NCBI RefSeq assembly: GCF_026151205.1
Contig: NC_087083.1
Coordinates: forward strand, 1,793,501-1,857,500
Direction: 5' to 3'
DNA: 64,000 nt
Source of the DNA: Bolinopsis microptera
Lineage: Eukaryota; Ctenophora; Tentaculata; Lobata; Bolinopsidae
How positions within the stretch are numbered: position 1 is the stretch's first letter; each line of letters begins with the position of its first letter. The notes beneath the pieces were generated by a model. That model did no database searches. It worked only from the letters and a program-made list of their open reading frames with translations, and was not told the DNA's origin. A program made the translations under genes and the position numbers. Shown here one piece after another: positions 37,597-47,014 of the stretch.

Positions 37597-40255
37597 TCAT
37601 GGCCGATTGATATTGTTCATTTCATACTCTGCTGTTTGGTCAGATGGATTAACTCTTTTGTTAATTCTATTAACAATAGCACTAATAATATATGAACCTT
37701 TATGCTTGACAATTTTATACATGTCACTGTAAAATATTGGGTTAAGCAAACTGTTGATGGGCATCACAAACAGGGCGAAAACTTCAAATACATATTCTGG
37801 TACAGAACTTCCGTCAGCACCGATGAAATAGTTAGCGGTTATTATTAGGGACACCCAGCTTACCAGTTGAGATCCGATCATCAAGCAAACCTTGATCAGG
37901 AGGTCTTTGTTTTGCTGATTATCTCCCTGGTTGTCGTTTGCAATTGCTGCTGACTTGTTATGCTTCACCACTATCAAAATATATGATACTGAAACTACAG
38001 CTAACAGCACAGATATGGCAGTACAATATCCAATTTTAAAAGCTCGGTAAGATTCCTGATCCTTGAATATATTGCTTATGCAAATTGGCGTGGTCCCGTA
38101 ATACCCAATCATTCTGAAGTCGAAGATCTCAGGCATATTTGTTATTTGCTTCAAATCATCCAGCATCGTTGTAATGTACTCAGTAGTCTGGTTTGGAAAG
38201 AATTTGTTATGCAGATCTGTTATGTTCTGTTCATCAAAGGAGCTCAACAAGGGATTTTCGGCAATGTTCACCATGAAGATTTTCGATTTGAAGATGTGTT
38301 CAATTAGGGGAAGCTTTACAACTGGAAGTATTGCATGAATCAAGTTGAGGGTGAAAATGATGCAGGAACTTAAAATTATGGCTTTATAAGGAATCCTGAT
38401 AAATGATACAGTGCACTGGATGCTCCTTACAATACTCATCAAAGAAACTATCAAGAGAGATCCGTGACTTGCAAAAGAGAAGATCACCCCCAAAATATTG
38501 CAGTAAACGCTCGACCTCCACCAGTCAGAGCGTACACAATAGCCTCCAGTATATCGGAGAACGAGGGATGCCAGCACGATGAAGCAAAGATAAATTCCCA
38601 TCATAAAGTCATATGCAAATATTTGTATGCAAAGAAGTCTATCAGTTTTCGCAATAACATTAGTGGCTGTGCGTTTCATTGCTTTATAACCGTTCCTTAA
38701 ATTCAGAATCAAAACAGCTAATCCAAAGATGAGATTTAAACACGAGAGAGCATTCGATTTTATGAGGGATTTTGGAGAAGCTATGTTGCCTAGGTCACAG
38801 TCAATATTACACTCATCCATATTATTTGGACAATCTTTAACTTGATCGCATTTCTTATCCAGTGAAACCGACATTGCCCTTTCGCTTGTGGACACATTTT
38901 CAAGGTGGTTATAGCAGTAGAATCTGCCCGGACATCCAACTTCATCTTCACCATTTGTACAGTCTATTTCATTGTCACAAATTGACAACAGACTGGGCTT
39001 TTTATCGGCATCAAGGCTTTGACAAAAATGTAGTGCAGGAGTTTTAAAAACATTGTTTAAGCCTAGGAGCTTGCAAAACTTATACCATTGATCTGATTTT
39101 GAAAAATAACTGCTGCAATTATTTTCACAGAACATTATTAACTGCTCATGCTGGTTAAACCATATTCTATTTTCAGAACGACTGTAATCGATTATGCATT
39201 GCGCAACTGGATTTTCCCTTTTTAACCTATTCTGGTGTCTCTGATCGTTGTTTGGACAGAAACTCTCGTCACTACCGTCTAAACAGTCTTCTTTGTTATC
39301 GCAAATCTGAGGTGGGAGGTGCAGTCATATTCATAAAACAAACAGGAATATGTTCATTATTATTAGAAACGTGCGATAAACAAGTGGGGAGTTAATAATC
39401 TGTCGATGATCGCTTAAATTTAAGAGTTGTTTAAATGTAAATTATCAGTGACTGTTGACCCTTCGATCGCTTACACACAAAACTAAAGGGTTGCTTAAGG
39501 ATTCTTAAGCATGCTAAATGCACGAAATTATATAAGGGCCGATTATGGATTGACTACAATGAGACACAATAAGCTGCCCAATCTATGACCAAGTAATCTA
39601 CCGACGAACGGAAGTTAGGGGCGACAAGGTTTGTTATTAAATTTGGTTAATTTTCGAACTTTGTTGACAGTGACAAATTTAAACGCCGTAGTATTATATA
39701 GGAATGTTGCCATTAGTGATCATTCGCACTGTTGTATTGATAAAGAAAAATATTTTCTTATGTTTTCGTTACCTGTGGAAATGGGACACATCCAGGCTGT
39801 TGAGCACAGTAGAAGACCGGAGTCTGGGTTACTGACTGCTCAGTTAGGCAACTAGAGAAACCATCACAGACGTAATATACAGGAATCAAACAAGTCCAAT
39901 TTGTTGTGTCCAATACTGGATATTTGTGTATCGACATGGGGCAAGCATGAATGTCTTCAGGTGATAGAAGTAATGTGTCCATATTCTTCATTATGTTGTT
40001 ATAAAATGGTCTATTGTATGTCAATGAGGTTTCATTGACATTCTGATGAAGGAAATAGTCAACATCATCTCTGCACGTTCCTCTCGGAAAATCTGCAAGT
40101 CCTATCGAGTAAAGAGGTGGACTTTTGTACACTTCCGCGGTTATTATTACCTTTTCTTTAGACAAGGGTTCTCGTGGGTCATTGGAGCCGAGGACGAGGT
40201 CAAGGATGAAAACTTGAATTAATATTCCTATTATTAAATGGCTCCTTCTTGTCAT
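37597..40255 (-). CDS. LDLa-containing LGR-like G protein-coupled receptor, copy A (complete, 730 aa)
   Basis: Two exons: 40255-39773 and 39306-37597, joined in phase 0 (CCACAG/gtaacg ... cctcag/ATTTGC). I chose ATG 40255 because MTRRSHLIIGILIQVFILDL is a signal peptide; the open frame to 40312 begins with TTG. The ectodomain has LDL-receptor class A modules: a degenerate one at exon 1's end, then CDNKEDCLDGSDESFC across the intron, then CDNEIDCTNGEDEVGC (about 255-287) and CDQVKDCPNNMDEC (about 291-327). Seven TM segments follow from about residue 346. TM2 YDFMMGIYL and TM7 PINSLLNPIFYS match the signature of glycoprotein-hormone/relaxin-type (LGR) class A receptors. The usual DRY is SIVR. 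No leucine-rich repeats are seen, so it is LDLa-7TM without LRR. Likely a plasma-membrane peptide or protein receptor; the ligand is unknown. Copy A lacks 10 residues of LDLa present in copy B. Confidence 0.88.
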
Positions 40256-40360
40256 GACACTAATTTTCAAGGACTGCCAGAAAATTCGGTATGCACGAGT
40301 GCAGCTGTCCAACGTTCAAAGAAAGAGGAAGAAAACTCGACTGCCCTATATCTAAGATAG

Positions 40361-40617
40361 TTTATTAAATACAGAATAAATACACGAATCAACGCTCGCG
40401 TTCTTGAAGATATTATTTTTAAGAAACCACTCAGCAAAATAATATAATTTGATCAATAGCAATTATTCCATGTTTGATGCTGTATCGAAAAATAAATTTG
40501 TAAAACTAAGCACTAAGAATAAGATCCTGATCAGTAAGAGAGCGTTGATTTGTGAGAAAGCGCGATCCGCGAGCGTTGATTCGTGGATTAATAAACATTT
40601 ATTCTGTATTTAATAAA
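40361..40617. mobile_element. ~257 bp inverted-repeat element upstream of receptor copy A
   Basis: Left arm 40361-40400 (tttattaaatacagaataaa then cacgaatcaacgctcgcg) is matched in inverse orientation at 40569-40617, with an 11 bp extra piece. It lies ~105 bp upstream of the receptor start. The duplicate is at about 44105-44361. Confidence 0.65.
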
Positions 40618-40936
40618 TTTTTATCGTGGTGTCTGCAGTTTCTGTTGCGGCTACTGCTGCAGCCTCGGGCATTGCATCATAGATTTTTAAAGAATTGATT
40701 GAGGCGATGAAAAAATGTCAAGGTATAGATACGCGTGTTTAAGTACGCTCCCAACCGGGCAACATTTAGAGATACCGCATTTTTTCCAGCCATGCCGGTA
40801 TCCAGTCTTCTCCTTTTATAGCAGAGAGGTGGAACCGTACCACAGTAGGACTCCACATCGCCGACATTGTAAACATTGTATTGCAATGTCAAATTTTAAT
40901 TGAATATGTAAAGTTTTTTGTCGCACTTTAGGTCGT

Positions 40937-40973
40937 GTCGCACTACAGTACAGGTATCGTACTGTAGTGCGAC
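40937..40973. repeat. gtcgcactac palindrome (15 bp arms)
   Basis: gtcgcactacagtac, seven-base loop, gtactgtagtgcgac. Diverged forms follow to 41098 (gtgttgcactacgatccagg, agcgtactttagtgcgac). Copy B keeps one unit (44681-44717). A related palindrome is at 63147-63192. Confidence 0.75.
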
Positions 40974-41229
40974 AGTGTCGGCCTTGAAAATTCTCTGTCG
41001 CACTACGGTACGTGTTGCACTACGATCCAGGTAGCGTACTTTAGTGCGACAGTGTCGAACTTGAAGGTTTTGCACTAGGGTACGTGTCGCACTACAGTAC
41101 GGAAACCAGACTCATAATATTAATAACAAGGTTGGAAATGTCTCGTCCGTATATAAAAGTTTGGCATTGAAATCAGATTTACCGTGGACGATCAGAGTAT
41201 TATACCCATCTACGGATGGTACCCGTAAT

Positions 41230-41315
41230 CTTACTGGGCGGCGCTCAGCCTGTCTTTCCGCCGAATCTCTATGCAATTATGAACATAAATATAATAGCCT
41301 GGGGTCCCCAGGTAA
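41230..41315. mobile_element. 86 bp MITE with 8 bp TSD, copy 2
   Basis: cttactgggcggcgctcagc ... ggggtccccaggtaa flanked by cccgtaat at 41222-41229 and 41316-41323. Duplicated with unit B at 44924-45009. Confidence 0.8.
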
Positions 41316-41717
41316 CCCGTAATAAAAATGGTTAATATTTGTTTTAATTGTTCATGTTTCAGAAATTAGAACCGGCAACGAGACGCATCTCATTTTCAGC
41401 ATGTTATAAACATTTAAGTGTAAGTTCATATGCTCTGTTATGTGTTGAGTTCAGCTTTTATGGTTAAGGTTCAAGCTTGCTGGTCTCTTGCTCGCTTCTC
41501 AGCAAGAAAGACTAGCAAGCTAGGTAACTATAAACTTAAACCGTATTACTCCAAACTCTGACCATAAACAATAAAATTTGCTGTTTGCGTTTAACTGGTA
41601 TTTAACGTGTCCAAAATAGCAGTGTTTTTGTTAATCAACAATAACAAATAATGAAATAAACCATTAGGGAAGCAATTTTTTATGTCATGGAGAGATTTGG
41701 AATGAGTCGACCTTATC

Positions 41718-41822
41718 ACGTAAATGTGGCACTGTGGCACTTGTGGCACTATATCATGTGGCACTTGCTGCACTCACATGTGGCACATGTGGCACTAACA
41801 TATGTAACATGTGGCACATGTA
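41718..41822. mobile_element. Foldback element left arm (truncated by duplication junction)
   Basis: acgtaaatgtggcac followed by tandem gtggcact-type repeats. Its interior continues to 42082, where the sequence switches to receptor exon 2. The right arm is absent in this unit. Confidence 0.7.
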
Positions 41823-41946
41823 GTTGACCGATGATCACAATAGTAATACAATCATGTCATTTGTAATTCGTAATCGTATGTAATTATGGTTCATATATAT
41901 GATAAGAACACTGATCAATTCAAGCTTAACAAGCCAAATTATGATA

Positions 41947-43999
41947 TCAATCATTAAACAAATTAATATCGTCTTGAGCGTTATTTATGATTGCTGATCG
42001 CAGTATGAATCGGGCAGAATTATATTTCACGATAATATCGTAAAAATCAATTTTATAACTTAAAGTTGAAGTAGCAACCAGTCTTAAAATTATGGCTTTA
42101 TAAGGAATCCTGATAAATGATACAGTGCACTGGATGCTCCTTACAATACTCATCAAAGAAACTATCAAGAGAGATCCGTGACTTGCAAAAGAGAAGATCA
42201 CCCCCAAAATATCGCAGTAAACGCTCGACCTCCACCAGTCAGAGCGTACACAATAGCCTCCAGTATATCGGAGAACGAGGGATGCCAGCACGATGAAGCA
42301 AAGATAAATTCCCATCATAAAGTCATATGCAAATATTTGTATGCAAAGAAGTCTATCAGTTTTCGCAATAACATTAGTGGCTGTGCGTTTCATTGCTTTA
42401 TAACCGTTCCTTAAATTCAGAATCAAAACAGCTAATCCAAAGATGAGATTTAAACACGAGAGAGCATTCGATTTTATGAGGGATTTTGGAGAAGCTATGT
42501 TGCCTAGGTCACAGTCAATATTACACTCATCCATATTATTTGGACAATCTTTAACTTGATCGCATTTCTTATCCAGTGAAACCGACATTGCCCTTTCGCT
42601 TGTGGACACATTTTCAAGGTGGTTATAGCAGTAGAATCTGCCCGGACATCCAACTTCATCTTCACCATTTGTACAGTCTATTTCATTGTCACAAATTGAC
42701 AACAGACTGGGCTTTTTATCGGCATCAAGGCTTTGACAAAAATGTAGTGCAGGAGTTTTAAAAATATTGTTTAAGCCTAGGAGCTTGCAAAACTTATACC
42801 ATTGATCTGATTTTGAAAAATAACTGCTGCAATTATTTTCACAGAACATTATTAACTGCTCATGCTGGTTAAACCATATTCTATTTTCAGAACGACTGTA
42901 ATCGATTATGCATTGCGCAACTGGATTTTCCCTTTTTAACCTATTCTGGTGTCTCTGATCGTTGTTTGGACAGAAACTCTCGTCACTACCGTCTAAACAG
43001 TCTTCTTTGTTATCGCAAATCTGAGGTGGGAGGTGCAGTCATATTCATAAAACAAACAGGAATATGTTCATTATTATTAGAAACGTGCGATAAACAAGTG
43101 GGGAGTTAATAATCTGTCGATGATCGCTTAAATTTAAGAGTTGTTTAAATGTAAATTATCAGTGACTGTTGACCCTTCGATCGCTTACACACAAAACTAA
43201 AGGGTTGCTTAAGGATTCTTAAGCATGCTAAATGCACGAAATTATATAAGGGCCGATTATGGATTGACTACAATGAGACACAATAAGCTGCCCAATCTAT
43301 GACCAAGTAATCTACCGACGAACGGAAGTTAGGGGCGACAAGGTTTGTCATTAAATTTGGTTAATTTTCGAACTTTGTTGACAGTGACAAATTTAAACGC
43401 CGTAGTATTATATAGGAATGTTGCCATTAGTGATCATTCGCACTGTTGTATTGATAAAGAAAAACATTTTCTTATTTTTTCGTTACCTGTGGAAATGAGA
43501 CACATCCAGGCTGTTGAGCACAGTAGAAAACCGGAGTCTGGGTTACTGACTGCTCGGTAGTCTCCCCTCCGCAACCACACTCGTCAGTTAGGCAACTAGA
43601 GAAACCATCACAGACGTAATATACAGGGATCAAACAAGTCCAATTTGTTGTGTCCAATACTGGATATTTGTGTATCGACATGGGGCAAGCATGAATGTCT
43701 TCAGGTGATAGAAGTAATGTGTCCATATTCTTCATTATGTTGTTATAAAATGGTCTATTGTATGTCAATGAGGTTTCATTGACATTCCGATGAAGGAAAT
43801 AGTCAACATCATCTCTGCACGTTCCTCTCGGATAATCTGCAAGTCCTATCGAGTAAAGAGGTGGACTTTTGTACACTTCCGTGGTTATTATTACCTTTTC
43901 TTTAGACAAGGGTTCTCGTGGGTCATTGGAGCCGAGGACGAGGTCAAGGATGAAAACTTGAATTAATATTCCTATTATTAAATGGCTCCTTCTTGTCAT
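41947..43999 (-). pseudogene. LDLa LGR-like receptor, copy B (truncated after TM3, 528 aa)
   Basis: Exons 43999-43487 and 43020-41947. Identical to copy A apart from a few substitutions (e.g. DF/DYPRG, HQ/HRN, NNV/NNI, YCN/YCD) and 30 extra bases at about 43558-43588. Those bases encode the stretch with DECGCGG that completes the first LDLa. Homology stops at residue ~482 (KAIIL) at base 42083; the frame then reads 46 residues of foldback-element DNA and stops. TM4 to TM7 are missing, so it cannot be a working 7TM receptor. It retains the signal peptide, all LDLa modules and TM1-TM3, so it could at most make a membrane-anchored or dominant decoy product. Called a pseudogene from structure only. 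Confidence 0.85.
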
Positions 44000-45730
44000 G
44001 ACACTAATTTTCAAGGACTGCCAGAAAATTCGGTATGCACGAGTGCAGCTGTCCAACGTTCAAAGAAAGAGGAAGAAAACTCGACTGCCCTATATCTAAG
44101 ATAGTTTATTAAATACAGAATAAATACACGAATCAACGCTCGCGTTCTTGAAGATATTATTTTTAAGAAACCACTCAGCAAAATAATATAATTTGATCAA
44201 TAGCAATTATTCCATGTTTGATGCTGTATCGAAAAATAAATTTGTAAAACTAAGCACTAAGAATAAGATCCTGATCAGTAAGAGAGCGTTGATTTGTGAG
44301 AAAGCGCGATCCGCGAGCGTTGATTCGTGGATTAATAAACATTTATTCTGTATTTAATAAATTTTTATCGTGGTGTCTGCAGTTTCTGTTGCGGCTACTG
44401 CTGCAGCCTCGGGCATTGCATCATAGATTTTTAAAGAATTGATTGAGGCGATGAAAAAATGTCAAGGTATAGATAAGCGTGTTTAAGTACGCTCCCAACC
44501 GGGCAACATTTAGAGATACCGCATTTTTTCCAGCCATGCCGGTATCCAGTCTTCTCCTTTTATAGCAGAGAGGTGGAACCGTACCACAGTAGGACTCCAC
44601 ATCGCCGACATTGTAAACATTGTATTGCAATGTCAAATTTTAATTGAATATGTAAAGTTTTTTGTCGCACTTTAGGTCGTGTCGCACTACAGTACAGGTA
44701 TCGTACTGTAGTGCGACAGTGTCGAACTTGAAGGTTTTGCACTAGGGTACGTGTCGCACTACAGTACGGAAACCAGGGGACCAGGGTGAGAAGATATTAA
44801 TTAATTAATAATATCAATAACAAGGTTGGAAATGTCTCGTCCGTATATAAAAGTTTGGCATTGAAATCAGATTTACCGTGGACGATCAGAGTATTATACC
44901 CATCAACGGATGGTACCCGTAATCTTACTGGGCGGCGCTCAGCCTGTCTTTCCGCCGAATCTCTATGCAATTATGAACATAAATATAATAGCCTGGGGTC
45001 CCCAGGTAACCCGTAATAAAAATGGTTAATATTTGTTTTAATTGTTCATGTTTCAGAAATTAGAACCGGCAACGAGACGCATCTCATTTTCAGCATGTTA
45101 TAAACATTTAAGTGTAAGTTCATATGCTCTGTTATGTGTTGAGTTCAGCTTTTATGGTTAAGGTTCAAGCTTGCTGGTCTCTTGCTCGCTTCTCAGCAAG
45201 AAAGACTAGCAAGCTAGGTAACTATAAACTTAAACCGTATTACTCCAAACTCTGACCATAAACAATAAAATTTGCTGTTTGCGTTTAACTGGTATTTAAC
45301 GTGTCCAAAATAGCAGTGTTTTTGTTAATCAACAATAACAAATAATGAAATAAACCATTAGGGAAGCAATTTTTTATGTCATGGAGAGATTTGGAATGAG
45401 CCGACCTTATCACGTAAATGTGGCACTGTGGCACTTGTGGCACTATATCATGTGGCACTTGCTGCACTCACATGTGGCACATGTGGCACTAACATATGTA
45501 ACATGTGGCACATGTAGTTGACCGATGATCACAATAGTAATACAATCATGTCATTCGTAATTCGTAATCGTATGTAATTATGGTTCATATATATGATAAG
45601 AACACTGATCAATTCAAGCTTAACAAGCCAAATTATGATATCAATCATTAAACAAATTAATATCGTCTTGAGCGTTATTTATGATTGCTGATCGCAGTAT
45701 GAATCGGGCAGAATTATATTTCACGATAAT
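42083..45730. repeat. Segmental tandem duplication, unit B
   Basis: Second copy of 38369-42036. The junction with unit A is agtagcaaccagt/cttaaaattatgg at 42082/42083. It contains the truncated receptor, the 257 bp inverted-repeat element, the palindrome and the 86 bp MITE. Confidence 0.9.
44924..45009. mobile_element. 86 bp MITE, copy 3 (duplicated with unit B)
   Basis: Same element and flanking cccgtaat repeats as 41230-41315; it moved by segmental duplication, not by a new insertion. Confidence 0.8.
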
Positions 45731-46322
45731 GTATTCTGGGTAAAATTATCTTTATCCCGGTTGTTGCGACAAGTAAAAATGCTCTTATTAGGGAAAGGAG
45801 ATTACTCGACGTTTCAATGTAACTACATCGTATTCATGATCTAAAAACAAGTGTTAAAAATTCAAAACGTAAAAAACATATATCTGAGGCAAAATTTGTG
45901 TACATTAATTTATTTTTAATCAATCAACTTTATCCAAAAATTCGATACAAAAAAGTCATAACAAAATTCATAACAAAACTAATTTATACGACGACAAACT
46001 TTTATAGTAAAAACTGTACATTCCTAAAACTACTACTAAATACGATAATATCGTAAAAATCAATTTTATAACTTAAAGTTGAAGTAGCAACCAGTTCAGT
46101 TGACGATTCTTGCAACAACAAAAAAAGCAGTATTGTACCACAAGTGCCACATGTGAGTGCCACTAGTGCCGCATGCTGCATATGATAGTGTCGCAAGTGC
46201 CACATGTGAGTGCCACAAGTGCCACATGCTACATGATGATAGTGTCGCAAGTGCCACATGTGAGTGCCGCAAGTGCCACATGATATAGTGCCACAAGTGC
46301 CACAGTGCCACATTTACGTTAT
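45412..46322. mobile_element. Full foldback element with interior
   Basis: Left arm 45412-45516 (acgtaaatgtggcactgtgg...) and right arm 46138-46322 (...cacagtgccacatttacgtt) are inverted and made of gtggcact-type tandem repeats. The ~620 bp interior has no long ORF and itself carries a 311 bp insertion at 45731-46041. Small minus-strand frames at 46002-46380 rich in Cys-Gly-Thr are shadows of the arm repeats. Confidence 0.7.
45731..46041. mobile_element. 311 bp insertion with 8 bp TSD
   Basis: acgataat occurs at 45723-45730 and again at 46042-46049. The matching site in unit A (42029-42036) has a single acgataat followed directly by atcgtaaaaatc. So a 311 bp sequence with an 8 bp target duplication was added to unit B after the segmental duplication. 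No clear terminal inverted repeats or ORF. Confidence 0.75.
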
Positions 46323-46324
46323 AA

Positions 46325-46920
46325 GGTTGTCTGTACCAGTACCAACCGCTTTTCCATTGGCTGTTGTGATATTGATACACTTATTATAGTTATATAGCAC
46401 TTTACTTTACATTTTAGGCGCTTTTAGACAATTATAATCGCTTTCCCGGTCCGTATAAGAAGCTATTATAAATCATGTTTATAAGTAACTATTTTCGAAC
46501 CGCTTATAATCGCTAAAAAAAGATTATCGCCGAATAAATTATATAAATGTATTCTAATCGTGACTGGTTATTTTCTCAGCAAAGCCTTTGTAGTTGTACG
46601 TAATTGAAATTCAAATAATTTACTTTCAGTAATTTGTTTGAACTCGATAAAATTAAAACTTTATATTTAAAAAGATTTCATATAAAAGAATCATAACTAT
46701 TATTGTAGCGCGATGCGTTACTGTGCCGCGCCGCGCACTTAATAAGGCTTCTCTGGCTAGATCGGCGAGATTCGCTACTGTGCCGCGCCGAGCTGCCATG
46801 AATTGACATCGTAAATTAAAACTATAACTATAAGTGAAACAAGTTTTTGAATAATAAAACTAATTGCAATAACGAAAAATAGATTTATCAACTCTCGGTT
46901 AAAACAGATAAAAATGACTA
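46325..46920. other. AT-rich spacer, no gene recognised
   Basis: Holds aatcgc-type motifs shared with 33.6-34.0 kb and a near-duplicate GC-rich pair (tactgtgccgcgcc at ~46721 and ~46773). Confidence 0.35.
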
Positions 46921-46925
46921 AAATG

Positions 46926-46931
46926 TTTATT
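46926..46931 (-). terminator. Candidate poly(A) signal of the PAN/apple gene
   Basis: AATAAA on the minus strand, 84 bases beyond the stop codon at 47015-47017. Confidence 0.55.
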
Positions 46932-47014
46932 TTTAATACTTCGTATTGTTCTATTAACGAGAAATCATTCATTCACATTTCGTTCTGCATACTTATAACT
47001 GACCGATCAGTTAA

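Larger units (their letters stand above)
38369..42036. repeat. Segmental tandem duplication, unit A
   Basis: 38369-42036 matches 42083-45730 almost base for base. Offset is 3714, then 3744 after a 30 bp indel, then 3694 after loss of a ~50 bp net segment near 41000. The unit runs from mid-exon 2 of the receptor to inside a foldback element. Bases 42037-42082 also belong to the unit and recur at 46050-46095 in unit B after an insertion. Confidence 0.9.

Noticed and set aside
38464-39047. Plus-strand frames opposite the receptor exon (also 42178-42761)
   Set aside because: Antisense shadows of the strongly supported receptor coding exon.
40256-40312. Longer N-terminus for receptor copy A (and B at 44056)
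   Set aside because: The first codon is TTG; the first ATG at 40255 gives a clean signal peptide.
46002-46380. Minus-strand frames rich in Cys, Gly and Thr
   Set aside because: Shadows of the foldback arm repeat gtggcact.
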